Positions 12,961 through 20,942 of a stretch of DNA of 39,465 nt are shown piece after piece. Each line of letters starts with the position of its first letter. Positions within the stretch are counted from its first letter, which is position 1. Both the position numbers and the translations under genes were made by a program. The notes under the pieces were generated by a model, which was not told where the DNA came from, searched no databases, and was given only the letters and a program-made list of their open reading frames with translations. The DNA lies in the IMG/VR virus record IMGVR_UViG_3300028392_000136, positions 1-39,465 of that record; one strand, 5' to 3'. Origin of the DNA: a virus.

Positions 12961-13232
12961 TAGAAACTCCTCCCGTGATCGATCACCGGGTGCCCATCAG
13001 CCCCGATTGCGTGAAGCACCACCCGTCGCTCCGGCTCCGGTGCCGGCGCCGGCTCGGCGAACGCGAGGCCCCACAGAGCCAGCCTCGCGAGTCGAGAGAG
13101 AGCCGAGAGCACCGGCCTTGATGGCCGCGGCGGCTCCGGCCGGATCGGCGAGGCAGGCGAGGAAGCCAGCCACCACCCGAGGGCGAGAGCGACGAGCACG
13201 GCGGCAATTGTGGTTCGCATGGAGGGCCTCAT
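12960..13232 (-). CDS. Small exported or membrane-anchored protein
   Basis: 90 residues from ATG 13232 (ATGA overlap with the protease stop) or 86 from 13220, which has GAGG six bases before it. A hydrophobic N-terminal segment (TIAAVLVALALGWWLASSPA) is followed by a Pro/Arg-rich stretch, then APAPEPERRVVLHAIGADGH. This TM plus proline-rich layout recalls spanin-type proteins, but there is no lipobox Cys. Function unknown. Confidence 0.55.
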   Translation of the reverse strand: MRPSMRTTIAAVLVALALGWWLASSPASPIRPEPPRPSRPVLSALSRLARLALWGLAFAEPAPAPEPERRVVLHAIGADGHPVIDHGRSF

Positions 13233-14365
13233 GGGGAAAGGGAGAAGACACCGGCGATGATGCCGGCCGTTTGCTTGCGTGCAGCAGCTGCTGGCGGCGC
13301 CGGCTCGAACCAAGCGCCGTGATCGAGATCGCGGGCGGCGAAGCCGTTCACGCCACCGACAACGAAGGAATCGCCCTGGCGGAGGATGGCCTCAATGTCT
13401 TGGCGGGTGGCCCAGAATGAGCCCTCCGGCATGTCGGCCGGCCACCGCGGGCCGCTCACCCACGTGGTTCCCCAGCTGTTGAGGATAAGCACGCCGTCGC
13501 GGGGAGATCCGTTTTTCGCGTATCGCACCGCAACACAGCACATACAATGTCCCCACGTTCCACCCCTTGGAAGGAACGCGTCGCGATCCCTCACGCTGGT
13601 GGCGGCGAAGCCAACGTTAGAGCAGATGGGAACGCACAGGCCGTTCTCAATGGCGGCGCACAGCGAATCCCACGAATCGCAGAGAGCCACTTCTTTCGCA
13701 GTGTGCTCGTTGGCCAGCTTCGCGAGTGCGTCCGGCACGCCGCTGTTGCCCCACTCGCGAGAGCGAGTGATTGAGTATTCCGTGAGATCCACGCTCCCGT
13801 ATTTTTCACGGAATAAGATGCCGCCGCGGCCATTTTTCAGCCCCTTTACGTAGCGGGCCGCCGCGGCTCCGTAGCTCCCATCGGAATAGCCTGCAAGCGT
13901 CACCGGCGGCAGGCGGCCGAGGGTGCGACTCCCGCCGTAGATGTTTTCTGTGGCCACAAGCAGCGGCGGCTTTTGCAGCTCTCCCTGCGTCCAATCCACG
14001 GCGGCGCCGATGTAGCAACCCACGCCCCATCCGAAGCTCACGCACGTACCCGCCGAGCCTTGATTCCAAGCGGTGAACGGCTTTCCATAAACTTCCCGGT
14101 GTGCCCGATCCGCGGCCCGATAGAGGAACGTGTCTCGCCCCTTTGCATTCGCCATCACCTCCGGTGCGGCACCAGAAAAAAGCGGATGCTCAAGGGCGCC
14201 GAGGAATTCCTTCACGCCGGCGGGATCCGGCTGGTAGCCGAAATTCGTTTCAACTTTCGCGGCGAGATGATTCGTGTACCGCTGCACCAACGCGCCCAGC
14301 GCCGCCATCACGATCACGAACGTGATCGCACTCCAGCTCCACGCGGTGGCCTGTTGTCTGGTCAT
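13229..14365 (-). CDS. Membrane-anchored papain-like (C1A) cysteine protease
   Basis: 378 residues from ATG 14365 (ATGA overlap; GGAGG ten bases upstream). A hydrophobic N-terminal anchor (about 11-28) is followed by a papain-type catalytic set: Gln102 and Cys108 in NQGSAGTCVSFGWG (Gln-x5-Cys as in papain), His273 in GTWGHCMCC and Asn296 in LILNSWGTTW. Extra Cys pairs suggest disulfides outside the cytoplasm. Eukaryotic-type C1A proteases are rare in phages. It sits amid small membrane proteins where lysis genes are expected, so it may digest envelope or S-layer protein at release. Host-entry or anti-predator roles are possible. Confidence 0.8.
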   Translation of the reverse strand: MTRQQATAWSWSAITFVIVMAALGALVQRYTNHLAAKVETNFGYQPDPAGVKEFLGALEHPLFSGAAPEVMANAKGRDTFLYRAADRAHREVYGKPFTAWNQGSAGTCVSFGWGVGCYIGAAVDWTQGELQKPPLLVATENIYGGSRTLGRLPPVTLAGYSDGSYGAAAARYVKGLKNGRGGILFREKYGSVDLTEYSITRSREWGNSGVPDALAKLANEHTAKEVALCDSWDSLCAAIENGLCVPICSNVGFAATSVRDRDAFLPRGGTWGHCMCCVAVRYAKNGSPRDGVLILNSWGTTWVSGPRWPADMPEGSFWATRQDIEAILRQGDSFVVGGVNGFAARDLDHGAWFEPAPPAAAARKQTAGIIAGVFSLSP

Positions 14366-14514
14366 GCGTCCCATGCCTCCAGAGCATCGCCGAGATCCTC
14401 AAGCCAATCGGCTGCGAACGCGAGGAGGCACGCGGCCAGCGATACCGGCACAGCGACGCAGAGCACCGCGAACCATGCGAGATCAGCGAGGAATCGAAGC
14501 AGATTGCGGCTCAT
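14362..14514 (-). CDS. Single-span small membrane protein
   Basis: 50 residues from ATG 14514, ATGA-coupled both upstream and downstream. One long hydrophobic helix (ADLAWFAVLCVAVPVSLAAC) with an acidic C-terminus (DWLEDLGDALEAWDA). Size and neighbours fit a holin, antiholin or pinholin. Too short to assign with confidence. Confidence 0.55.
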   Translation of the reverse strand: MSRNLLRFLADLAWFAVLCVAVPVSLAACLLAFAADWLEDLGDALEAWDA

Positions 14515-14972
14515 CGTGCAGCAACCTCCGCGGCCCGCGATACGTCGCGGAGAGCGTCCACCCACGCCACGCGGCCAGCGGCATCCACCGGCCCGCCGCT
14601 GGTGCCCACCTTGGAATCGAGGTAGGCCTTGATCGCATCGCGGACGCGAGGCTGCTTGGCTCCGAGTGATTCCCCGCGGCAGCGGATCTCGCGAGCGGCT
14701 CTCCTGAGATCGTCAAAGGCGGCGCCGGTGCGGAGCCGCGGTTCAGGCTTGGCGGCGGTTGCGATGCCATCCTGCTCGATCGCGTCGGCCAGCTCGCCCG
14801 TGAGGCCGGCCGTTGTGGCCGCATCTTTGGCCGCATCCAAGCCGATGAAGAGCCCGCGGAGATCCAGCGGGGATTCCGGCAGCGGGGCAGGGGATGGCTG
14901 TACGGATGGCCACGCCGCACAGAGCACGGCAACGCCGATCAGAATGCCAGCGATCAGAACACGCCGATTCAT
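14511..14972 (-). CDS. Exported helical protein
   Basis: 153 residues. An N-terminal signal-anchor (RRVLIAGILIGVAVLCAAWP) is followed by a soluble helical domain (LFIGLDAAKDAATTAGLTGE ... AAREIRCRGESLGAK). It could be an envelope-facing lysis accessory such as an inner-membrane spanin. ATGA overlaps on both sides place it in the lysis-like chain. Not recognised. Confidence 0.6.
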   Translation of the reverse strand: MNRRVLIAGILIGVAVLCAAWPSVQPSPAPLPESPLDLRGLFIGLDAAKDAATTAGLTGELADAIEQDGIATAAKPEPRLRTGAAFDDLRRAAREIRCRGESLGAKQPRVRDAIKAYLDSKVGTSGGPVDAAGRVAWVDALRDVSRAAEVAAR

Positions 14973-15280
14973 TTGGCCTCCACCGGCAGAGCTTCAGAGA
15001 TCAGATCAAAGGCCTTCCGCAGATCGTCGCCGAGGAGCTCGTCGGCGGCGAGCCGCCGGCGGATGGCTGCGAGTTGCTCACGCTCGCTAGTGGGAGAGGG
15101 CGGAGCTTTGGCCGAGCCGGGCGGCGCCGGGGGAGGTGGGAGCGTGGCGGCAGGGAATTCGATGCGGCCGGGCGCGTAGGCGGCCGGCTGGCCGGCCGGC
15201 GATGCCGTCCACCACAGATAGGCCACCGCCGCAGCCACAAACAGCAAAGGAATCCAACCGATCTGTGCGAAGAGGATCAT
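14969..15280 (-). CDS. Bitopic membrane protein
   Basis: 103 residues from ATG 15280 (ATGA overlap). TM helix near the N-terminus (IGWIPLLFVAAAVAYLWWTA), then a Pro-rich linker (ATLPPPPAPPGSAKAPPSP) and a charged C-terminal helix (EREQLAAIRRRLAADELLGD). The layout suits a spanin-like or holin-accessory protein. Function unknown. Confidence 0.55.
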   Translation of the reverse strand: MILFAQIGWIPLLFVAAAVAYLWWTASPAGQPAAYAPGRIEFPAATLPPPPAPPGSAKAPPSPTSEREQLAAIRRRLAADELLGDDLRKAFDLISEALPVEAK

Positions 15281-15624
15281 GCCACGGCCGCCTTTCGGAC
15301 AAGGGGAAGCAGGGAATCGATCATCCCGCCGGCAGCGGCGAGAACGATTGAGCGGATCGCCGGCCGGAGCACCAGCCAGGCGGGAGTGGCAATCCACGGC
15401 ACGCAAGCAAAAGCGACGGCGTCGAAGAGCACGCCGATCATCTGCATGGCCCAGAGCTTTTTGTCTTGGCCGTCACCGCTCATCGTGTCGAGGCCGGCCG
15501 TGGCCAGGTGCAGCAGCTCCACCACCAGCGAGCCGAACTCAGCCACGGTGAGGCCGCCCTGAGCCTTTGCTTTCGCGTCGGCGATAAAGGCTTCAACGGC
15601 TGCGGTGAGTTGCTCTGGCGTCAT
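15277..15624 (-). CDS. Phage membrane protein, possible holin
   Basis: 115 residues from ATG 15624 (ATGA overlap). A helical soluble N-terminus (PEQLTAAVEAFIADAKAKAQ) leads to two or three hydrophobic stretches: MIGVLFDAVAFACVPWIATP, AWLVLRPAIRSIVLAAAGGM and a short basic tail. Composition and place in the cluster suggest a holin or membrane scaffold. The family is unconfirmed. Confidence 0.55.
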   Translation of the reverse strand: MTPEQLTAAVEAFIADAKAKAQGGLTVAEFGSLVVELLHLATAGLDTMSGDGQDKKLWAMQMIGVLFDAVAFACVPWIATPAWLVLRPAIRSIVLAAAGGMIDSLLPLVRKAAVA

Positions 15625-15845
15625 CTGAGGAGCCCCTGTGCTATCGCTTGTTTCACCGCCGCCACCGTTGCGCCCAACTTGAACGCCAGCCATTCCAGCT
15701 CTCGCGGCGAGTAGGCCGGCCGGCTGGTGATCTTGCCCCACGATTCGTGCTTCTTCACCGAGTCAAATAACGTGAGCACCTCACCGGCGGCAGGCACGAT
15801 CTCCTGCCCGTCCGATCCGCGCCGCCAGTGGGAGCGAGCGATCAC
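15621..15845 (-). CDS. Small DNA-binding-like protein
   Basis: 74 residues from GTG 15845 (GGTGG upstream). SPRELEWLAFKLGATVAAVKQAIAQG reads as a helix-turn-helix-like pair of helices, after KKHESWGKI. It begins 10 bases after the stop of the Nmad1-like gene. Possibly a small regulator. Weak evidence. Confidence 0.5.
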   Translation of the reverse strand: MIARSHWRRGSDGQEIVPAAGEVLTLFDSVKKHESWGKITSRPAYSPRELEWLAFKLGATVAAVKQAIAQGLLR

Positions 15846-15854
15846 CTATCCACC

Positions 15855-16274
15855 CTATTCCGTTCTCGGCTCAGGCCGGGAGGGGGTGTGGCCGTGCTCT
15901 TCGCGATAGACAACGAGAGCGATCGCGGAGTAGGCGCAAATATCCTTGAGCGTGTCCTCAATTCCGTCGAATTCGCAGTGGCCTGTGCGGCAGACGCTCC
16001 GGAGCCGCTGCATCTTGTCCGCAATGCGCAGGAGGCAGCCTTTCCACGCGGCGATGCCAACCATATCGGCGCCGTTGCGAATGTTCGCGAGAGCGTCAAC
16101 GTCATCGCCGTAGTCCTGGCTCTTCCGATCGTGCAGCTCCGCGATCTCCGCGAGCACCGCATGGAACTCCGGCGAGCCGGCCTTCCGCCGGAGGCTCTGC
16201 CCCTGCTCAAGCTCCGCAGCGGCTTGAAGAATGTAATCCGCTTCCAGCATCGCAACGTCTACCGTCTGATCCAT
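15855..16274 (-). CDS. Nmad1-like (nucleotide modification associated) protein
   Basis: 139 residues. VLAEIAELHDRKSQDYGDDV, then GIAAWKGCLLRIADKMQRL and GIEDTLKDICAYSAIALVVY match the conserved pattern of the Nmad1/DUF1599 family: Lys-x-x-Asp-Tyr-Gly, then Arg-x-x-Asp-Lys-x-x-Arg-Leu, then Asp-Thr-x-x-Asp. This all-helical MazG-like fold binds metal and nucleotides through its acidic residues. The family is linked to phage base modification or nucleotide-pool control. It overlaps the deoxyribosyltransferase-like gene by 16 bp. Confidence 0.75.
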   Translation of the reverse strand: MDQTVDVAMLEADYILQAAAELEQGQSLRRKAGSPEFHAVLAEIAELHDRKSQDYGDDVDALANIRNGADMVGIAAWKGCLLRIADKMQRLRSVCRTGHCEFDGIEDTLKDICAYSAIALVVYREEHGHTPSRPEPRTE

Positions 16275-16624
16275 GCTTCCAACTCCGTGAGTGAATAAAC
16301 CACCGGCTTGCCAAGCCGCAGAAAAAAGGCAACCTCGTCATCTGCTCCGAGAGATTCCGATTGGTAGTAGCATCCGCCACCGTGGACGCCGACAGCCGCG
16401 GCCATTCTCAGGCAGACGTCGCAGCGGGTGATGATCTCGTTGTCGTAATCAATCCAATCCTGATACCGCCGCGGGTGTGCAAGGTGCTGGAAATGGCTCC
16501 AGAGCGGAGCAATCGGCACCACGCCGAGAGAGAGCAGATTGTCCCACATCCGCAGCTGCGCTTTGACGTTCAACGCCTGATCGCCTTTGGTATACGGCGA
16601 TGCGATATACACCCACGGCTTCAC
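16259..16624 (-). CDS. Nucleoside deoxyribosyltransferase-like protein (DUF4406 type)
   Basis: 121 residues from GTG 16624, overlapping the phosphoesterase stop by GTGA. VYIASPYTKGDQALNVKAQL, then GVVPIAPLWSHFQHLAHP, YQDWIDYDNEIITRCDVCLR, DDEVAFFLRLGKPVVYS: this is the Rossmann-like fold of nucleoside 2-deoxyribosyltransferases, with the YIASPY nucleotide loop and the DxxD-like segment. It could act on a modified base or nucleotide with the neighbouring Nmad1-like protein. Catalytic Glu assignment is uncertain because the usual SxGA motif is degenerate here. Confidence 0.65.
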   Translation of the reverse strand: MKPWVYIASPYTKGDQALNVKAQLRMWDNLLSLGVVPIAPLWSHFQHLAHPRRYQDWIDYDNEIITRCDVCLRMAAAVGVHGGGCYYQSESLGADDEVAFFLRLGKPVVYSLTELEAWIRR

Positions 16625-17619
16625 GATTGCCTCACCTTTCCTTCGGCGGTGATCCTCAGATTTGTCACATCGAATTCGCCATCCGCTTGGACGTCCACCA
16701 GCGCGAAGCCGTGATTCATTTTGTTGATCGGCGCGTAGGCCGGGTGCAGCTCGCATAGGCATCCAGTGCTCCAGCAGAATACCTCCCTGCCGAACATATC
16801 CGGCTCGCAGTGTCCGCTGGTGCGATGCCCGTGGCCTTCGAGTACGGTGTGGTTGAGGCGGAGGAAGGCACCGCGTGCCTGATTGACCGGCGAGGATATT
16901 CCCTTGCCTTTCTCGTGGCCGTGGAGCACCGGCAGCTGGCCCAGCATGACGATCCGCTTGTCTTCCACCAGCGTGATATTGTGCTTGTCGAGATGGAGCC
17001 AGCGATCAAGGCCCATCTCCGGCATATCGGAGATCTCTGGAGCGTGTTGCCACAGCCACGCGTTCCAACGATCTTCATGGTTGCCGGCCTTGAGAACGAT
17101 CGGAATCTCGGGAAACGCGGCCCGGAGCGAGCCGAGCACCTCGCGGATGGCCGAGAGCTCGCCCTTGAAATCTCGCTTGGCAGGATCCTTGTCAAAGCGG
17201 CTGATGGCATAGAAATCGCAGAAGTCTCCATTGATCAGGAGGCCCGCGATCTCGCGATCCTGCATCAGCTCTACGGCGGCCTTCACCGCGATCTCAGAGT
17301 GATAAGGCACGTGCAGATCGGAGATCACACCCACGACACCGACAACGCCAAAGTCATGCACCACCCACGGCTCCGCCAGCGTTGGCGGAAGATCGATGCC
17401 TTGGCCTGGTGCTCGAGCTGCTCGCTTGCACGCGACGCCCGGACGGAATCTTTTTGCGGCGCCAATCTGTCCAAACTGGAATCGCACGCGGGAGCGTGCC
17501 GCCTCCAACGTGATCGCGCCGTTGGTTTTTTCGACAAGCTTGCGAGCGATCGATCGCGCCGGATGGTGCGGGAATTTCCGGCACAATTCCCGGCAAGCCT
17601 TTGTCACGACGTCAACCAT
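16621..17619 (-). CDS. Calcineurin-like metallophosphoesterase
   Basis: 332 residues. The N-terminal ~85 residues are helical, including an HTH-like stretch (HHPARSIARKLVEKTNGAIT). The phosphoesterase core follows: ISDLHVPYHS (Asp and His), LLINGDFCDFY (GD), LKAGNHEDRW (GNHE), VLHGHEKG and GHGHRTSGH (metal-binding His). It would hydrolyse a phosphoester, either a nucleotide or a nucleic-acid end. Its 3' end is coupled to the deoxyribosyltransferase-like gene and its start overlaps the SprT-like gene by 8 bp. Confidence 0.85.
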   Translation of the reverse strand: MVDVVTKACRELCRKFPHHPARSIARKLVEKTNGAITLEAARSRVRFQFGQIGAAKRFRPGVACKRAARAPGQGIDLPPTLAEPWVVHDFGVVGVVGVISDLHVPYHSEIAVKAAVELMQDREIAGLLINGDFCDFYAISRFDKDPAKRDFKGELSAIREVLGSLRAAFPEIPIVLKAGNHEDRWNAWLWQHAPEISDMPEMGLDRWLHLDKHNITLVEDKRIVMLGQLPVLHGHEKGKGISSPVNQARGAFLRLNHTVLEGHGHRTSGHCEPDMFGREVFCWSTGCLCELHPAYAPINKMNHGFALVDVQADGEFDVTNLRITAEGKVRQS

Positions 17620-17890
17620 TTTCTTCTTCCTCCTCAGAGCGGAATCCGGCGTGATGGACGATGGCAGCGAGCGTGTCTGAGAATTCGCCGACGCAGTCTT
17701 CTGCGAGATCTGGGAACCGGGCGTGAACGCATTCGTGGATCAGCGTGTTGAGCCGATCCTCGCCGGCGAGCTTGTCACTGATGCGGATGGTGCGCCGCTC
17801 ATAATTGCAGTCTCCGTGAATCGTCGGCGGCACTTTGCAGTGCCGGATTTTCCATTTTGCACCGGCGATCCATACCACCATGTTTGCCAC
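17612..17890 (-). CDS. SprT-like zinc metallopeptidase
   Basis: 92 residues from GTG 17890, seven bases after GGAGG. RTIRISDKLAGEDRLNTLIH leads to the HECVH metal site, then PDLAEDCVGEFSDTLAAIV supplies a likely third ligand Glu. It is a short SprT/WLM-type phage metalloprotease lacking the C-terminal zinc ribbon and ends EEEEENG. Substrate unknown. Located between the distal tail genes and the phosphoesterase. Confidence 0.75.
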   Translation of the reverse strand: MANMVVWIAGAKWKIRHCKVPPTIHGDCNYERRTIRISDKLAGEDRLNTLIHECVHARFPDLAEDCVGEFSDTLAAIVHHAGFRSEEEEENG

Positions 17891-17936
17891 GCGTTGGCCT
17901 CCAAGGGCAGTGAATGTAGCGGCACAAGTGAGCCAG

Positions 17937-18233
17937 TCAAACCGGCGGGGGCTCTGGGGAATCTGGGGGGACGCCGATTCCGATGGCTCGGCCAGCAGCG
18001 TTGAAAAATTCTTGCCGCTGCTCGCAGCCGCCGCAGCTGCCGAGAACGGCGGCCACACGCTCTTGAGTAATTCCGACTGCGTTCAAGCCCGCTTTGACCA
18101 TGTCGCCAAGCCCGACGGGCACAGGTTCACCTGGGCATTCCCGGTCGGCATCGCCGGAGGCGTAGCGCGCCAGCCGCAGGCACACGGTGCAGCGGCCGTA
18201 CATGCGATTGACGGGTGCAAGCTGGCATTTCAT
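17937..18233 (-). CDS. Cys-rich small phage protein
   Basis: 98 residues from ATG 18233, ATGA-coupled to the tail gene upstream. N-terminal MKCQLAPVNRMYGRCTVCLR carries three Cys. GLGDMVKAGLNAVGI and GSCGGCEQRQEFFNAAG carry a CGGC box next to Arg. The GLGD...CGGCxxR pattern occurs in small uncharacterised phage tail-region proteins. Possible zinc binding. Confidence 0.6.
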   Translation of the reverse strand: MKCQLAPVNRMYGRCTVCLRLARYASGDADRECPGEPVPVGLGDMVKAGLNAVGITQERVAAVLGSCGGCEQRQEFFNAAGRAIGIGVPPDSPEPPPV

Positions 18234-19243
18234 GTTGCTGTCCACCAAATGGCAATGTTGGTTATGTTGTGAAAGTCGGTGGGGTCGCCCAGCGTGATCA
18301 CATCGCCGGCCGATACGCTGAACGTCGTGGACAATGCAGCCGGCGCGTTGTCTCCAGCGTTGTTGCAATTAGCGGTGCCATATGAATAGACCGACGTAGC
18401 GTTGCGGAAAATCTGAAAAATACAGTCTTGGCTGACGCTGTCGGCGGTAACGTGGACGACGCCGGCACGGTTGGCCGTGATTGACGGGCGGTAGCCGGTG
18501 TAGCCGGCGATGGTCACCGATGCTTTGGAGAAGTTTGGGTTTGGCAAATTGCCTGGGGCGGCGTAGAAGTCTCCGCTAAAACCTATGCTCGTCCATGTTG
18601 CGTTAGGCGAACGAAATGGCTGTGAGCTAGCAATTCCACCACAGGAGCCTGTTGACAAAGTAATTGTCGCAGAAATGCCGTCTGTAGTTGTACCAACAAT
18701 GTCGCCACTGCCGTACAGAACTGCCCCCCCGTAAACGCTTGAAACAGTCTTCCCACCCTCAAGAACGCAGTAGGCATCCTCATTGCCAGAAAAAAAACCT
18801 CCGTCGATCACTCCGTTGTCCCAACTCATCAAGTATTCACCGCCGTAGGTCGTATTGCTTGCCTGCCAGTAATTCCATTCGATATAAGGACTTGGCGGCC
18901 CACCAAGCCTCCATCCGCAATTACGAGACGACCAAAATGATGCAGAACCGAAAGCACCAACGCGACACGAAACGCCATTAATTGTAAATGTTCCTGGAAC
19001 CATAGCCCATCCGGTTCCGTCATCTAATGCGTCGGCTTCGTATTTTATTGAGCCGTCCGTCCTTGGAAAACAGATTGGGTAAGCCAGCACGGAATTTAGC
19101 ACTGCCGCCTGCGCTGGCGTTACGTTTGGGCCAACGGTAAACGTGCCGGAAAAAAGAAAGTTTAGCGAATACGGCGCAATGCACGGCGAAAATTCCGGCA
19201 CGCACTCTACTTTCCCGCAGCACTGGCACCCCGGTATAAACAT
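18230..19243 (-). CDS. Distal tail or receptor-binding protein, beta-rich
   Basis: 337 residues from ATG 19243 (TGATG overlap, GGAG nearby). A Cys cluster opens it (GCQCCGKVEC). The rest is Gly/Ser/Thr-rich beta structure with many aromatic residues (YIEWNYWQASNTTYGGEY), ending in a beta-sandwich-like domain (VSQDCIFQIFRNATSVYSYG). Composition and place after the baseplate-type genes suggest a host-contact protein. Local GC is lower than in neighbouring genes, which is common for exchanged receptor-binding modules. Confidence 0.6.
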   Translation of the reverse strand: MFIPGCQCCGKVECVPEFSPCIAPYSLNFLFSGTFTVGPNVTPAQAAVLNSVLAYPICFPRTDGSIKYEADALDDGTGWAMVPGTFTINGVSCRVGAFGSASFWSSRNCGWRLGGPPSPYIEWNYWQASNTTYGGEYLMSWDNGVIDGGFFSGNEDAYCVLEGGKTVSSVYGGAVLYGSGDIVGTTTDGISATITLSTGSCGGIASSQPFRSPNATWTSIGFSGDFYAAPGNLPNPNFSKASVTIAGYTGYRPSITANRAGVVHVTADSVSQDCIFQIFRNATSVYSYGTANCNNAGDNAPAALSTTFSVSAGDVITLGDPTDFHNITNIAIWWTAT

Positions 19244-20016
19244 CACGTACACTCCGCGGCGATCAGGTGCCACGTAGAGTCCACCAGCGAGCACGCCACA
19301 AATTTCGGCGTGCCTGATGTCGGCCCGGTGACGAGGCCAAACCGATTGATCGCGGAGAACGTTGTGCCGCGTGATGTGCCGCTGCCAGAGAACTCCTCCA
19401 CCGCCGCCGTCGTCCCCTTGGCCCAGCCGGTAGATATCTTCCCGAGCTTTGTCCCACCAGCACCCGCCGCAATCCTCAACAGCGCCCACTTGCCATTCCC
19501 GGTGCCGCTCTCCTTCCACAGAATCAGAGCCGGCCCGGAGGAGCCAGAATCAAATGCCGTGGTGCTGCCTGGCTTCGGTGTCGCGAACGTGTGGCCGGCG
19601 TCCGTCACATCCACCTTTGCCTGCACCACGCCAGATACCGCGGCACGGCCGATCTTCCCATTGGCGATCGGCTCCACGGCCACCACGAATCCGCCCACGG
19701 TGCCGGTAGGCGGAGCGACTCCGATCACCGCCGGCGATGTCTGCCACGAAAGCGTAGCGGCCCCGGTGGCGCCCGTCGGCGTGATCACCATCCCCGTAAT
19801 TGCGAGCACGCCCCACCGGCCCACCGCGGCCCCGGAATCGTTGCGGCAGAGGATCGTGTGGTTTGGTGCGGCCGGCCCTTGGACGCCGTCGGCGCCAAAA
19901 TCTTGCGGAGCACCGAGCACGATCTCGGTGGCGTCCACCATCCGATTCCACGAGCGGGCCGTGATCGCCCCGTTGAGCTTCTGCCCCGGCTCAAGCTTGC
20001 CGTCATTCCGTGGCAT
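19243..20016 (-). CDS. Tail structural protein
   Basis: 257 residues from ATG 20016 (TGATG overlap). Starts PRNDGKLEPGQKLNGAITAR. Then beta-rich Gly/Thr segments (GVLAITGMVITPTGATGAAT, GRAAVSGVVQAKVDVTDAGH) typical of phage tip or fibre-base proteins. Followed immediately by the receptor-binding-like gene. Specific family unknown. Confidence 0.6.
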   Translation of the reverse strand: MPRNDGKLEPGQKLNGAITARSWNRMVDATEIVLGAPQDFGADGVQGPAAPNHTILCRNDSGAAVGRWGVLAITGMVITPTGATGAATLSWQTSPAVIGVAPPTGTVGGFVVAVEPIANGKIGRAAVSGVVQAKVDVTDAGHTFATPKPGSTTAFDSGSSGPALILWKESGTGNGKWALLRIAAGAGGTKLGKISTGWAKGTTAAVEEFSGSGTSRGTTFSAINRFGLVTGPTSGTPKFVACSLVDSTWHLIAAECT

Positions 20017-20942
20017 CAAGTAACTCCCGTGGTGCCGATGCCGAGCGACGAGAAGTTGCTGTCGCGGTAGACCTTGTTGACATAAACCTCAATGGGCTTG
20101 GCGTAGAGCTGGCTTGTGGTGCTGTTGGCTTCCTGCTGGTAGTTGACCCACATGTAATCGTGGCCCATCTTTTCGATGCCGGTGATATCGCCAACGGTGA
20201 TCGCCGGGATCGTGCCGGAGGCTCCGGCATTCGGCGAGGCCACGAATTTGTAGCTCAAGCTCCACGGCCCATTTCCCTTTTGAGCGTCGGCTTCTTGACT
20301 GCCTGATAGGCCGAGGAAGAGCACCTCGCCAGCGTCAAAAGTTCGGAAGGCCGCATTGTTAACGGTGCCGGTGAGCGAGGCAGCCGTTTTGATATAGGCG
20401 CTTGTGACGTAGGCCGACGGCACATCGTATGTCTCCGTCCATGAGAGAGCCGGCTCCACGATATCCACGCCGTCCACGCGATCGCCGTTTACGTTAATCG
20501 CCGACTTGCGAGCGGTGGCGGTGGCTCCCGTGAGAGCGTAGGCCGTCTCGCTCTTGGCCTGCGTGATGTGAGCCGTTCTGCCCGAGGTGTCGAATTGCCG
20601 CGTCCGCCGCAGCGGCTGCGGATTGTTGTCCGATGGATCGTCCGCCCCGGCCTTTTCGTATTGGATCGTGACTTTGTAGCACTTGTCGCCGATGTAATCG
20701 GTGGAATAGCTTTCGGCTCGCAGCTTAAAAGCCGGAGCAATTCCGATTACTGGGTACGACCAATACTGCAAATTTGTCGTGATATGTTGGTTGCAGTCAG
20801 CGTGCAAAATCTGATCGTCGCTGGTGCCAAAGACCTTGAAGCTCAGCAAAAAGCTTGATGGAGCCTTGCGGCCAAGGCGCACAATCGTGGCCTTCCGGCT
20901 CTCCTTGTCTTCGATCCACGTGAGGGTAGGCGTGTAGCTCAT
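20016..20942 (-). CDS. Distal tail/baseplate structural protein
   Basis: 308 residues, ATGA-coupled to the tape measure gene. Beta-rich throughout: TLTWIEDKESRKATIVRLGR, YCYKVTI-type strands at DKCYKVTIQYEKAG, DIVEPALSWTETYDVPSAYV, GPWSLSYKFVAS. The position directly after the tape measure is where siphovirus distal tail (Dit) proteins lie. Sequence alone does not prove that identity. Confidence 0.65.
   Translation of the reverse strand: MSYTPTLTWIEDKESRKATIVRLGRKAPSSFLLSFKVFGTSDDQILHADCNQHITTNLQYWSYPVIGIAPAFKLRAESYSTDYIGDKCYKVTIQYEKAGADDPSDNNPQPLRRTRQFDTSGRTAHITQAKSETAYALTGATATARKSAINVNGDRVDGVDIVEPALSWTETYDVPSAYVTSAYIKTAASLTGTVNNAAFRTFDAGEVLFLGLSGSQEADAQKGNGPWSLSYKFVASPNAGASGTIPAITVGDITGIEKMGHDYMWVNYQQEANSTTSQLYAKPIEVYVNKVYRDSNFSSLGIGTTGVT

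Noticed and set aside
15880-15895. Third copy of the GGGGGTGTGG intergenic element
   Set aside because: It is inside the Nmad1-like coding region and its flank differs (GGGAGGGGGTGTGG), so probably chance.
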